From Bacteroidales bacterium (lineage in GTDB: Bacteria > Bacteroidota > Bacteroidia > Bacteroidales > P3): 20,750 bases of DNA. The stretch spans positions 1 to 20,750 of the forward strand of contig CAAGHV010000024.1 of assembly GCA_900769785.1 (NCBI GenBank), given 5' to 3'. The notes beneath the pieces were generated by a model. It was given only the letters and a program-made list of their open reading frames with translations, had not been told where the DNA came from and made no database searches. The position numbers and the translations under genes were made by a program. Of this stretch, positions 1-8,986 are shown one piece after another (positions within the stretch are counted from its first letter, which is position 1; the number at the start of each line of letters is the position of its first letter).

Positions 1-231
1 ACTAATACATATTAATACCTTACCATCAATCTATTAATTATACTGTATCTTCAACGTGGTAATATACCGTTATTAATCAGCAAATATACTACATCTAAAA
101 ACATCGTATTGAGTAGAAAAATTCCTCACCATATCTATACAATTACATCATGAGGAAAATTCATCTACATAACGAGGAGATTTGAAGGCTTACGTTGGCC
201 TTTTTATAATTGCTCCAAAATATATTGGAGG
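1..231. other. non-coding left flank with short hairpins
   Basis: I see no gene here. The stretch lies downstream of the minus-strand TamA-like gene. It holds one copy of a dispersed repeat (124-175, listed separately). An AAGGC/GCCTT hairpin (185-202) is followed by a T run to 205 and could weakly terminate a plus-strand gene arriving from the left. A second hairpin, CTCCAA/TTGGAG (213-230), ends two bases from the stop codon of the TamA-like gene but has no clear T run on the minus strand. Whether any of these terminates transcription is inference. Confidence 0.5.
124..175. repeat. dispersed repeat element, copy A
   Basis: This 52-nt segment aligns without gaps to 10700-10751, with 40 of 52 positions identical by hand count. 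The longest shared blocks are CATCATGA and AAATTCATCT. Copy B has a clear inverted-repeat structure; here the left arm has diverged and the hairpin is weaker. Both copies lie in intergenic DNA after a gene end. It may be a short non-autonomous or REP-like element. That class assignment is inference. Confidence 0.6.
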
Positions 232-2628
232 CTAGAATGGATAATCGATACCGAAGTTGGTAACAATCTGATTCCATTTCCAATGAGGAAAACGCCAACG
301 TTCGGATTTGGCATACTGCGGGTCATAGAACGGGATAGCAAAGTCCAAACGCAAAGTGATGATAGAAATATTCATTCTCAGGCCCAATCCTCCACCTATG
401 GCCAACTCGGGAATAAAGGTCTTGAATGTAAAGTTTCCATCCGGAAATTCGTCAGATGGACGTAGCAACCAAATATTTCCCATATCAATAAATGCAGCTC
501 CTTCAAATATTCCAAAAAGATGAAAACGGTCTTCGAGGTTTATTACCAACGACATATCTCCTACTCTTTCAAACACATTTGTAGATTCGTTGAAATACGA
601 TCCTGGACCGAGTGTACGTATATTCCATGCCCTGATAGTTGTGGGGCCTCCACCATAGAAACTTTTTTCGTAAGGCAACGACATCGAATTTCCGTATGGC
701 ACACCTATTCCAAACATCACACGTGCTACAAATGTGTTGTTGTTGGCTAGATAAAAATAATGTTTCCAATCTATCTCAGTTCTAACGTACTGCGAATATG
801 GTACGCCTAGCAATCGGTATATTCCGGCCGAATCGACAGGCATATCCAAACTACGGTCTAACAAATATAATAGATTGCCGGCAGCTTCCAAATTGAGCGA
901 GAAATATGTAAAATTGTTCTTGGTATTAAACTGCTGAGTATTATATACGAAAGTGTAGTGAGTATTTGTAATAAGGTGATCGGAATACTGATATTTTAAT
1001 CTCAAATCAGATAAAGCATCTATCTGTTGTTGGAACTCTTCTGTTTGATTTAAGAAACGAACATATGTAAATTCAAATGGAATAAACTGATGTTGTCTTG
1101 ACAGCCGATTTCTCCAATTATAACCAAATGATGTGTTTGCCAACGCACGTTCGAAATATGTTCTAAATTGATAGTTGAAACCCAACGAAAGTATTGTATG
1201 AGGTCTAAAACCTTTAGCAAACCACGAAGCCGGCATAGGAACAATGAACTTTGGTATATCTAACGACATATCAATACCTGTTTCAAATGCCGAAAAGATA
1301 TCGTAAAAATTTTCCGCTTTGGTCTTCAATGCAGATTTAGCCAACTCAAAAAGCAGTGATGTCTTGACATTAAACAGTTCGGCGCCTCCAAATAGATTTT
1401 TATTCTGATAACCCATTGTCCATTGCAAACCAAAATTGCCAATATTATTTGTCTCCTCTACATCGGCCCACAATGGCGAAGTATTGGTTATCTCAAAGGA
1501 TGTTGAAATAGAGTGTCTCATTGCATTCATCAATCTAATACGAGCATTAAGGAAACCTGCTGTATCAGACTGCTTATCGGAACGAGAAAACTCAATATCA
1601 GTAAACTTAAAATTACGAAGATTTATCAATGAGTTGTATGTCAATTCTACACTTCGTTGTCTATACAAACGACCAGGTTCCAAAAATATGGCTCTACTTA
1701 TTACAGATTCATTCAAGGTCATTTTCTTGTTGGTTACAAAATTGTACACTGTTTCACGACCCCTATTGCTGTATATATACCTTATAGTATCCATCTTTTT
1801 ATAAGAAGTTATCGGCAACAAACTCTTCAAATCGGGATATATATAAATATTATCGAGATAATATTTTTGTAATGGTTCTTCCACAACTTTATCATCGGCA
1901 TTATAGACCTTGGGATTTGTTATACGCATTATCACATCCATGGTATAATCCGTTTGGTTAGTATCCAATACAAAACTTATAATATCTTTAGTTACATTAT
2001 AGTATCCTGAATTTTGAAGCAGCGATATTACCCTATCCCTTTCTGCAGAAAATATGTTTTGATCGTAATAATCACCCTTTTTTATCAGCGTTCTTTTAGC
2101 ATTTTGCTCTACCAACTGGCGTACATTTTCATTATCCACATCTAGCGATAACGAATCAATCATATATCGTGGTGTAGCAAATATCCGATATACAACATTT
2201 ACCTTGTTATCTTTTATTGTATCTGTCTGATAAGATACTGTAGTATTGAAACAACCTTTTATCTCGGAAAGCAGTTTCAACTGTTGCGCAGTAGCATATA
2301 CACTAGATCTGTCAAATATAACAGGGGCTGCACCTTGTTTTCGAATAGTATTATTTAACCAATTATCTTTATCGGGATTAGACAAGCAGTAAATTCTCAT
2401 ACCCAAACGCACACCAAGTATGCGACTGTTTGGCAACTGCTGCGCATAGTCCGATGCCGAAGACAAAGCTGATGATACTACCTTATACTCATTTTCTGTA
2501 AGGGCATCTTGCTCTACAACATATATATTCTTATTGAGTAAAAACTCTCCTGTAGGAATATATTTATCTACACTACAACCTACACATAATAAGGTCAAAA
2601 TAAAGAATATATATAGTCTGCGCATCAT
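232..2628 (-). CDS. TamA/BamA-family outer-membrane lipoprotein (TamL-like)
   Basis: Outer-membrane beta-barrel of the Omp85 superfamily, expected to help assemble or insert envelope proteins (in Bacteroidota, TamL replaces TamA and is thought to work with TamB). The N-terminus is a lipoprotein signal: a hydrophobic stretch at residues 5-16 and a lipobox-like CVGC with the lipidated cysteine at C18. POTRA-like sequence fills roughly residues 30-350 and a 16-strand-type barrel the rest. The diagnostic loop-6 motif appears as GGGPTTIRAW (659-668), matching the BamA (V/I)RG(F/Y) arginine region. The protein ends in an aromatic residue (DYPF), as barrel proteins do. At 798 aa the length suits the family. 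Two Met codons open the frame (2628 and 2625). It lies 24 bp after kdtA and is probably cotranscribed with it. No tamB is visible in the window. Confidence 0.88.
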   Translation of the reverse strand: MMRRLYIFFILTLLCVGCSVDKYIPTGEFLLNKNIYVVEQDALTENEYKVVSSALSSASDYAQQLPNSRILGVRLGMRIYCLSNPDKDNWLNNTIRKQGAAPVIFDRSSVYATAQQLKLLSEIKGCFNTTVSYQTDTIKDNKVNVVYRIFATPRYMIDSLSLDVDNENVRQLVEQNAKRTLIKKGDYYDQNIFSAERDRVISLLQNSGYYNVTKDIISFVLDTNQTDYTMDVIMRITNPKVYNADDKVVEEPLQKYYLDNIYIYPDLKSLLPITSYKKMDTIRYIYSNRGRETVYNFVTNKKMTLNESVISRAIFLEPGRLYRQRSVELTYNSLINLRNFKFTDIEFSRSDKQSDTAGFLNARIRLMNAMRHSISTSFEITNTSPLWADVEETNNIGNFGLQWTMGYQNKNLFGGAELFNVKTSLLFELAKSALKTKAENFYDIFSAFETGIDMSLDIPKFIVPMPASWFAKGFRPHTILSLGFNYQFRTYFERALANTSFGYNWRNRLSRQHQFIPFEFTYVRFLNQTEEFQQQIDALSDLRLKYQYSDHLITNTHYTFVYNTQQFNTKNNFTYFSLNLEAAGNLLYLLDRSLDMPVDSAGIYRLLGVPYSQYVRTEIDWKHYFYLANNNTFVARVMFGIGVPYGNSMSLPYEKSFYGGGPTTIRAWNIRTLGPGSYFNESTNVFERVGDMSLVINLEDRFHLFGIFEGAAFIDMGNIWLLRPSDEFPDGNFTFKTFIPELAIGGGLGLRMNISIITLRLDFAIPFYDPQYAKSERWRFPHWKWNQIVTNFGIDYPF

Positions 2629-2652
2629 TGTATTATATTACAAATCTATGTT

Positions 2653-3912
2653 TTACAAATTCTTCAAAATAGCCATTATCTTATCTGAAGTTCCTTTGTT
2701 ATTTTTTACATACAGCCTACACACTTCCGATGCTTTTTGATAATTTTCATCGGAATGGAACCATTGCGATAGTGCACCTTTAAGTGTTTTTTCGTCTAAG
2801 ACAGATATACCACCATTGAGGTTTATTATATCCTTTGCTTCTTGAAACTTATCATAATTAGGTCCAAAACATACAGGCTTACCAAATGCCACTGCTTCCA
2901 ATATATTGTGTATTCCTTTTCCAAAACCACCACCTATATATGCCACATACGCATATTGATATAGACTCGAAAGCATACCTATATTATCAATTATAAGCAC
3001 ATCATAACTTTCAAGATTAGCCACCTTCGATATTTCGGAGTACTTAACACACCTAGTAGCAAAAAGGTTCATTATCGAATCAATATGAGATGCATGAATT
3101 TCGTGTGGTGCCAAAATCATCTTTATACCAACATTTGCCTGATCATCAATAAATGTCTTTAATAATAATTCATCTGGCTCCCATGAACTACCTACTAACA
3201 ATATTTTATTTGTTCCCACAAATCGTTCAACTTCAGGAAATTTCTTTACATTGGCAGCAATCCTACTCACTTGATCGAAACGGGTGTCACCAGCAACAGA
3301 ACAAAAAGTAATTCCATGACTTTTGAGAAGATTTTCCGACTCTTTATTCTGAACAAAAAGATGTGTAAAAGCTTTCAATTGACGACAAAACCATCGACCA
3401 TACCATTTGAAAAAATATTGATCAGCTCGAAATATTGACGAAAACAATATTGTAGGAATAGCATTCTTATATAACTCATTCAAATAATTGAACCAAAAAT
3501 CATATTTAACAAAGAATGCCTTTTGAGGTTTAACTATTTGTAGAAATCTTTTTGCATTGGTGGACGTGTCCAATGGAAGGTAGAAAACATAGTCGGCCTT
3601 TGGATAATTCTTACGAATCTCGTAACCCGATGGTGAAAAAAAAGTTACAAATATCTTATATTCTGGGTATTGCTCTTTGAATGAATCTATAACCGGACGA
3701 CATTGTTCAAACTCGCCCAACGACGAAGAATGAAACCAAGCCAAAGGCGAAGTATTATTAGCAAGAGCCTTTTCTATTATTGTAAATATATTTTTACGAC
3801 CTTTTATCCACAACTTTGCCTTTTCATTAAAAAGACTTGCTATTCTAATTCCCAATCCATAACATAATATACCCAAGGTGTAAAAATATCTCATAATCCA
3901 AAATTTAAACAA
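2653..3912 (-). CDS. waaA: 3-deoxy-D-manno-octulosonic acid (Kdo) transferase
   Basis: Inner-membrane-anchored GT-B glycosyltransferase that moves Kdo from CMP-Kdo to lipid A precursor, the first core step of lipopolysaccharide synthesis (also called kdtA). Residues about 8-27 form the usual N-terminal membrane anchor. HSSSLGE (61-67) is the family motif carrying the catalytic glutamate, here E67. The C-terminal half has GGGFGKGIHNILE (327-339), the conserved nucleotide-sugar loop with its glutamate, followed by a GKPVCFGP segment. At 419 aa the length is normal. The start used is the first Met (3912); M7 (3894) is an equally reasonable start because homologues usually begin close to the membrane anchor. 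It sits 22 bp after the upstream barrel gene and 24 bp before the TamL-like gene, so a shared envelope-assembly transcript is likely. Confidence 0.93.
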   Translation of the reverse strand: MFKFWIMRYFYTLGILCYGLGIRIASLFNEKAKLWIKGRKNIFTIIEKALANNTSPLAWFHSSSLGEFEQCRPVIDSFKEQYPEYKIFVTFFSPSGYEIRKNYPKADYVFYLPLDTSTNAKRFLQIVKPQKAFFVKYDFWFNYLNELYKNAIPTILFSSIFRADQYFFKWYGRWFCRQLKAFTHLFVQNKESENLLKSHGITFCSVAGDTRFDQVSRIAANVKKFPEVERFVGTNKILLVGSSWEPDELLLKTFIDDQANVGIKMILAPHEIHASHIDSIMNLFATRCVKYSEISKVANLESYDVLIIDNIGMLSSLYQYAYVAYIGGGFGKGIHNILEAVAFGKPVCFGPNYDKFQEAKDIINLNGGISVLDEKTLKGALSQWFHSDENYQKASEVCRLYVKNNKGTSDKIMAILKNL

Positions 3913-3934
3913 TAACTATCCCTATTCCATTATA

Positions 3935-4717
3935 TTAATAGTAGTAATATTCTTGAGTGGTTTTTCCTTCAAGAGGTATCATCCAACCTATCTTCAACCC
4001 ATATATATGACTAAAATATTTATTATTATCCTTACCTCGTATTCCCATATAATCGTCAATCACATATCCACGAGTCGATTTCAACCACATTTGAGTAAAC
4101 TCGAAAGCAATATGGAAATTCAAATAATTTTTTTTATTATTCATATACCAAAAACCCACACGCTCAGAAACGAGAGCACCTCTCTGCTGATGATCATATA
4201 ATTTTACATATTCATCAGAAAGTTGTGGAGCTTCTTCCAACCATGGAGTATATATAATCTGATTTTGTGCTATTCCGACTCCAAACATCAAAAAAATTCC
4301 TGAATTTGGGTTATTCTTTATTACCGGTATTACCTTACCCACCTGCACCATACCTACCAAACCCCTATTATATGCTTCCACACCTGCATCGGTACCTCCT
4401 GTTCCTATTATAGTACCAGCTTCAGTATATAACGATTGTAGGCGTTCCTTACGATTTTTCAAATTATCATCTCCAAAAAAGAAACTACCTTCTAGCCCAA
4501 ATATAAAATTATTTTTAGTCTTATAAATAGCCGTAACACCAAAATCCAACATTGGTTGAGAAAACATTTCATTCATAGCACCGTGTGCTACCCATGGAGC
4601 AAAATTGAAACTTATTATCGGACAATTTAGAGTATCTGTATCATTATTCTCTGTTTGTGCTTTTGCCGAGAAAAACAAACAGCACATAACTAACAATCCC
4701 AATCCTATCTTTTTCAT
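3935..4717 (-). CDS. predicted outer-membrane beta-barrel protein, unknown function
   Basis: I do not recognise a named family. Residues 1-20 are a Sec signal peptide with a signal-peptidase-I site (AKA before QT). The mature protein alternates polar and hydrophobic residues in short segments rich in aromatics and glycine (for example about 60-75, 115-130 and 145-165), as expected for a small porin-like barrel of 8-12 strands. It lacks a C-terminal aromatic signal proper but ends in a run of tyrosines (EYYYY). It is transcribed towards kdtA with a 22-bp gap and lies 84 bp after the alkaline phosphatase gene, so an envelope role is plausible. The barrel prediction is inference from composition only. 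Confidence 0.65.
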   Translation of the reverse strand: MKKIGLGLLVMCCLFFSAKAQTENNDTDTLNCPIISFNFAPWVAHGAMNEMFSQPMLDFGVTAIYKTKNNFIFGLEGSFFFGDDNLKNRKERLQSLYTEAGTIIGTGGTDAGVEAYNRGLVGMVQVGKVIPVIKNNPNSGIFLMFGVGIAQNQIIYTPWLEEAPQLSDEYVKLYDHQQRGALVSERVGFWYMNNKKNYLNFHIAFEFTQMWLKSTRGYVIDDYMGIRGKDNNKYFSHIYGLKIGWMIPLEGKTTQEYYYY

Positions 4718-4801
4718 TCTATACTTATTTATTATTCGTATCGTAGTTGTTTATGACTTATGTCTAGTTATATTTTGTTTGGTAACGCAGTAACATCAAT
4801 T

Positions 4802-5872
4802 TTATTTTACCCATTTCATTATTTGAACAATTTTGGGATATATATCTGCATTTTCCATTATTCCTACAAAATTTTCGGCACCCGGTCCATATGCAAATAA
4901 TGGTACCATAACCCCAGTATGACTGGTTGTAGTAAATATTGCTTCTGATATTCCTTGTTCTATATCACCATTTGGTAATGTAAGCCCTCCGGTTTCATGA
5001 TCGGCTGTAACTATTACCAATGTTTCACCATCATTAATAGCAAAATCCAATACCATTCCTATCACCTTATCAAATTCCACAACTTCGTTCACAACCTTAG
5101 CCATACTAGTATCATGTCCGCCATAATCTATTTGCGATCCCTCTATCATCAATACAAAGCCATTATCCATCTTATTGAGATGCTTTATAGCTTTCTCTAC
5201 ACCTTTTCCAAGTATATCACCACGCTCAGGGTATTTTGCAGGATACCATTCGGTAAGCAATGCTCCAATCTTTTTAGCTTCGGATTTTTCCATATCCTCT
5301 ATTGTGTACACAATATCAAACCCCCTATTTTTCAATGTATCTATTGGAGACAACCCATCTTTTCGGTTTGCTTTGTTAAAGTAGCCAGCACCACCACCCG
5401 AAAAGAAATCAACAGACGATTGCGAAAGCTGCAATGTAATGCTATCAAATTGATTACGATTAGACACATGTGCATAAGTAGATGCCGGTGTTGCACAATT
5501 AACTATAGTTGACACCACAAAACCTGTACCCAATCCATTTTGCTGTGCTTTCTCTAGTAATGTTGTAAGGGGGGTTCCATCGGGAGTCATAGCAATAGAC
5601 TTATTCTTAACTTTCGTTCCCGTAAATAACGCAGATCCCCCAGCCCCCGAATCCGTTGTATAGTCAGAATATGAATATGTTTTAGAGAAGCCAATATAAG
5701 AGAATCTCTCAAAATTGGATTTTCCTTGCATTGCTACAATAGATGTATAAACCTGAGCCACGCCCATTCCATCGCCCACCATAAATATAATATTTTTGGG
5801 CTTTGAAGATTGCCCATTCAAAGACATTACACCTATAGATAATACAACTAATAATATTTTTACCTTTCTCAT
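4802..5872 (-). CDS. alkaline phosphatase (PhoA superfamily)
   Basis: Exported metal-dependent phosphomonoesterase that releases phosphate from organic esters outside the cytoplasm. Residues 1-20 look like a signal peptide (cut near LNG-QS). Every active-site element is present: D34 in VGDGMG, the nucleophile S75 in TDSGAGG (E. coli has DSA; here it is DSG), E244, D249 and H253 in EGSQIDYGGH, D291/H292 in TADHETGG, and H318 in TSHTG. At 356 aa it is shorter than E. coli PhoA (about 470), losing peripheral insertions rather than catalytic parts. The ATG lies only about 8 bases past the T run of an intrinsic terminator on the same strand, and no TAnnTTTG box is visible between them. Expression may therefore rely on readthrough or on a promoter I cannot see. 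Confidence 0.93.
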   Translation of the reverse strand: MRKVKILLVVLSIGVMSLNGQSSKPKNIIFMVGDGMGVAQVYTSIVAMQGKSNFERFSYIGFSKTYSYSDYTTDSGAGGSALFTGTKVKNKSIAMTPDGTPLTTLLEKAQQNGLGTGFVVSTIVNCATPASTYAHVSNRNQFDSITLQLSQSSVDFFSGGGAGYFNKANRKDGLSPIDTLKNRGFDIVYTIEDMEKSEAKKIGALLTEWYPAKYPERGDILGKGVEKAIKHLNKMDNGFVLMIEGSQIDYGGHDTSMAKVVNEVVEFDKVIGMVLDFAINDGETLVIVTADHETGGLTLPNGDIEQGISEAIFTTTSHTGVMVPLFAYGPGAENFVGIMENADIYPKIVQIMKWVK

Positions 5873-5879
5873 CTATTTC

Positions 5880-5916
5880 AAAAAAAATAAAATAGAGGTA
5901 GTGTTTACTACCTCTA
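5880..5916 (-). terminator. intrinsic terminator after the FadL-like gene
   Basis: On the minus strand a perfect 10-bp stem (TAGAGGTAGT/ACTACCTCTA, plus positions 5893-5916, 4-nt loop) is followed directly by TTTTATTTTTTTT (5892-5880). It lies 26 bp after the FadL-like stop codon. Its T run ends just before the phosphatase start at 5872, so it could also act as a conditional attenuator of that gene. That last point is inference. Confidence 0.85.
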
Positions 5917-5942
5917 CACATACTATTTATTATACGTTATAA

Positions 5943-7400
5943 CTAAAACTTCATTCCCATTGTAAGGACAAACACATTTTTATAATTTGTCAGAGAAACC
6001 ATATCCGTTGGATTTGCTGTAAACACCATATTATCTTTTTGTTCAGTATGTGCATATGCAAAATCAACAAACCATGTTCTTGTTTGATATCCTATACCAC
6101 ATGCCAATGCCATAGACGATGCATCTTTGTTCAATTCTTCTTTATAAGGATCGGTCGAATATAGCACACCGGCACGCAACGACATTTTCATTATATTAAG
6201 GGTACCTCCTACTCGGAATGTATGCGCTGCACGATATATATCTTTTATATCGTCATTCACTTGTTTCATGTAATCAGCATCGCCACCCGAAAAATGCATA
6301 CTCCGATAGTTTGTATATTCATAATCGAAACTTAAACTTCCAGCCACTTTAGATGACATATCACCCATTGTTACTGCCATATTTGCCAATAGTTTAAGGG
6401 GGGTCCTAAAGTTATAATAATACAATCCGTATGTAGTTGCTTCTGAAGTACGATATTTACCATTTATCAACAACTTGCTTTCTACAGTAGTACTATACGA
6501 TTCGTCTATTTGATAATATGTAGGTGTGTGGAATGCTAATCCTATTCTCAAATTTTCGATAGGTCTATATATTGCACCTAATTTCAAATTTATACCGGCA
6601 CCACTTATATTTTTGCTTTCAAAGAAACCAAACTTATCCAATCCTACAGCAGTATCTAACATTTCAGGAGTTTCAAGATAATATGAGGTACTACGATATC
6701 CAAGAAATGGAACACCCACTGTTGCACCAAGATATAGCATATCACTATAGTTTCCCGAAAAACTCATTGTCATTTCACTTACACCTCCCGACTCAACGGT
6801 ATATTGGCTTTGACGCAAAGGTTGTACATTACCACCAAATATATCATTGTACTTTCCAGTAGTAGAATCAAAGAAAATCAGACCACAATTCTTGGCCAAA
6901 AGGCTAGTGAAAGCATCATAACTACCATAGTTATTGGCATCTTCTGTCCAATTAGTAAGCAACGATATATTTGTAATATTTCCCTTTATATAGGTTCTAT
7001 TGTTGAAACTTCTTAATTTGTTTACTCCCATACCAAATTGCATTGCTTTCCAGCCTGTAGCATTTCCTGTACGGAATGCCAACAAATAATTAGCATTATT
7101 GAATGCAAAAATAGTTCGATTGTCATCTTCAATATTTCCCATATAGTCGCTATTAGACTTTGCCCATTCTATTGAAGGAGTTATTGCTATCTGCGATGAA
7201 TAAAACATACCCAAACCGGCAGGGTTATAACTAGCAGCTGTAAAGTCGGCACCCAAAGCACCTATCGCACCTGCTCTACCCACATATGCTGCGGTACCTA
7301 ACAGGTCAGTTTGACTATATTTAAGTGCTTCTGTTGCATATTGTGCATGTAGTCCAGAAAATCCCGCTACTACTACAATGCTTAATAAAATCTTTCTCAT
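5943..7400 (-). CDS. OmpP1/FadL-family outer-membrane transport protein
   Basis: Outer-membrane barrel related to FadL/TodX, a family that takes up hydrophobic compounds. The specific substrate here is unknown. Residues 1-19 are a signal peptide (cut at LHA-QY). The N-terminal hatch-like region has the typical pattern with NPAGLG at 59-64, preceded by GRAGAIGALGADFTAASY. Many alternating-residue strands follow to the end (VLTMGMKF), a terminal pattern fitting insertion into the outer membrane. At 485 aa the length matches the family. It lies 77 bp after the His/Ser-rich gene and is followed by a strong terminator, so those two genes may form a unit. No promoter box stands out in the 77-bp gap. 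Confidence 0.82.
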   Translation of the reverse strand: MRKILLSIVVVAGFSGLHAQYATEALKYSQTDLLGTAAYVGRAGAIGALGADFTAASYNPAGLGMFYSSQIAITPSIEWAKSNSDYMGNIEDDNRTIFAFNNANYLLAFRTGNATGWKAMQFGMGVNKLRSFNNRTYIKGNITNISLLTNWTEDANNYGSYDAFTSLLAKNCGLIFFDSTTGKYNDIFGGNVQPLRQSQYTVESGGVSEMTMSFSGNYSDMLYLGATVGVPFLGYRSTSYYLETPEMLDTAVGLDKFGFFESKNISGAGINLKLGAIYRPIENLRIGLAFHTPTYYQIDESYSTTVESKLLINGKYRTSEATTYGLYYYNFRTPLKLLANMAVTMGDMSSKVAGSLSFDYEYTNYRSMHFSGGDADYMKQVNDDIKDIYRAAHTFRVGGTLNIMKMSLRAGVLYSTDPYKEELNKDASSMALACGIGYQTRTWFVDFAYAHTEQKDNMVFTANPTDMVSLTNYKNVFVLTMGMKF

Positions 7401-7477
7401 AATAATTCAGTTTTTGTGATTCATTCAACGTATAAACTATTATATAGAAACTTTGTTCGATGGCTGCAAGATTTTTC

Positions 7478-8917
7478 TTATCTTCTACCTCCTCTTGATG
7501 ACGAGCCTACCGAACTTCTACTGCTAGAACTAGTACTATGTACCGAGGAACCCGAACTGCTACGCGACGACGAACCCGACGAACGTACACTTGAAGAACT
7601 AGAACTTGACGATGAACGATTCATATTAGTGCTAGTATTACTATTTTTGCGTTGAATTGTGCCTGTGCTATTACCGCTTCTATTTCTACTACCACTGTTG
7701 CCATTAAATGATGATGAGCGATTATTGCTATTATTAGAATTACCAGACACTCTACCTGTATTTGACGAAGTTCTAGATGTAGGACGTGTATATTGCTCAT
7801 TACGTGTATTTGTCATAGTCGATGGTTTCGAATATCTATCTGAACCCGACACTTGGCGACTTGTTCCTGTTGAAGTTGTTCTATCAGCATTAGAGGATAC
7901 TCTACCTGTGGTTGATGTACCTCTATCATTATTAGTTGTGGACACTCTACCTCCTGTAGATGATGTACCTCTATCATTGTTAGTTGTGGACACTCTACCT
8001 CCTGTAGATGAACCAGTAGTGTTACGTCCCGATTCCGTGGACGAACGATAAGCATTTCTATTTATATCAACACCACCTCTACGAGTAGGAGTGTTTACAT
8101 TAGCTGTATTGGTACGTGTTGTACTTGTACGTGTAGATATTGCCGATTCATACCTTTGTCCAAATGTGCGATTATCTCTACTATCATATCTGGAAGTACT
8201 ATTACGATATGCTATATTTTGTGTACGTCCACCTATATATCTAGAAGTTGCACCATTGTATGTTCTTGGTCCGTAATAGAATGAACCTCTGTCGAAACTA
8301 TTGTAATAGTGATTGCAGTTCCAAGCATAGTGATGATGGTGTCCGTGATAGTGATGATGATGGTGATGGTGGTGTCCATAGTAGAATGGATCCCAATATG
8401 GATTCCAATAAGGGTTATAGAAAGGATCATAATATCCCCAATGACTGTAATAATATGGACGATAGTACCACGACCATGATGGATACCACCAATTATAGCC
8501 CAAATATATACTTACACCCCAATAATTGGGATTATAGGTGTACCAATACATATTTGTATAGTAATCATCGTAATATCCTATTCCTACTACAGGCGTATCA
8601 AATCTTTTTATTCTTGCAGTATATGCATAATCGTAATATTCCGACTCATCATATACTACCACTGTTTTGGCTTTGGTCTCCACATTTAATGGTGTACCTT
8701 CTAATTCCAACACTACTTCTTCTTGTTCTTTCTTTATAGTGGTATCCTTGTACATTGCCACAGGAGCGTATTTTTCAACAACCACTTCATTTTTTGATGG
8801 AGAATAGTATGTTTCGTCGTAATTTTCTATTTGAGCTGATGCTGTTTTACCCAAAAAGCAGACCAACATTGAAAATATTATTGTATTGGATATCACTCTA
8901 TTTAGCTTTCTTGTCAT
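7478..8917 (-). CDS. secreted low-complexity His/Tyr/Ser-rich protein, unknown function
   Basis: I do not recognise a family. Residues 1-28 are a Sec signal (cut at ASA-QI). Residues 30-110 are acidic and fairly ordinary. Residues 112-180 are extremely rich in Tyr and Trp. A run of eight histidines follows (182-189), then HGHHHH (191-196). From about 225 to the end the chain is basic and dominated by Ser, Thr, Asn, Gly and Arg, including a 16-residue tandem repeat GGRVSTTNNDRGTSST, a poly-Ser run (435-443), and a GGRR terminus. Such composition suggests a disordered, possibly metal-binding or surface-adhesive protein; this is inference. Similar secreted Tyr/Trp- and Ser/Arg-rich proteins occur in Bacteroidota without known roles. 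It is divergent from proS with 130 bp between. Confidence 0.75.
   Translation of the reverse strand: MTRKLNRVISNTIIFSMLVCFLGKTASAQIENYDETYYSPSKNEVVVEKYAPVAMYKDTTIKKEQEEVVLELEGTPLNVETKAKTVVVYDESEYYDYAYTARIKRFDTPVVGIGYYDDYYTNMYWYTYNPNYWGVSIYLGYNWWYPSWSWYYRPYYYSHWGYYDPFYNPYWNPYWDPFYYGHHHHHHHHYHGHHHHYAWNCNHYYNSFDRGSFYYGPRTYNGATSRYIGGRTQNIAYRNSTSRYDSRDNRTFGQRYESAISTRTSTTRTNTANVNTPTRRGGVDINRNAYRSSTESGRNTTGSSTGGRVSTTNNDRGTSSTGGRVSTTNNDRGTSTTGRVSSNADRTTSTGTSRQVSGSDRYSKPSTMTNTRNEQYTRPTSRTSSNTGRVSGNSNNSNNRSSSFNGNSGSRNRSGNSTGTIQRKNSNTSTNMNRSSSSSSSSSVRSSGSSSRSSSGSSVHSTSSSSRSSVGSSSRGGRR
7914..8009 (-). repeat. two 48-bp tandem repeats inside the His/Ser-rich gene
   Basis: Two consecutive 48-bp units (starting at 7914 and 7962) differ at only about one base and encode the 16-residue unit GGRVSTTNNDRGTSST. 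A decayed third copy lies to the left, around GRVSSNADRTTS. The near identity of the DNA suggests recent duplication or slippage and a potential for length variation between strains. Confidence 0.85.
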
Positions 8918-8960
8918 GATAAACTCCTTCCTTTTTAAGTTTTTATTTCTATTTATTTAG

Positions 8961-8968
8961 TATCTTTG
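8961..8968 (+). promoter_or_regulatory. putative promoter -7 box for proS
   Basis: TATCTTTG matches the Bacteroidota -7 consensus TAnnTTTG and would start transcription about 70-75 bases before the proS ATG. The -33 region is poor, with no TTTG at 19-22 bases upstream, only T-rich sequence. Confidence 0.55.
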
Positions 8969-8986
8969 CATTTCGAAATCTTTCGG

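Noticed and set aside
2641..2668. Minus-strand TTTG / TAGATTTG pair as a promoter for the TamL-like gene
   Set aside because: The spacing is only 16 nt, it lies within the end of kdtA, and the predicted start would leave a leader of about six bases; cotranscription with kdtA is simpler.
4997..5512. 171-codon plus-strand frame opposite alkaline phosphatase
   Set aside because: It is a shadow of the phosphatase gene, whose active-site residues are all in the minus frame.
7659..8051. 130-codon plus-strand frame opposite the His/Ser-rich gene
   Set aside because: Its Leu/Val/Asp-rich translation is the complement of the Ser/Arg/Thr repeats; the minus-strand frame has a signal peptide and is the real gene.
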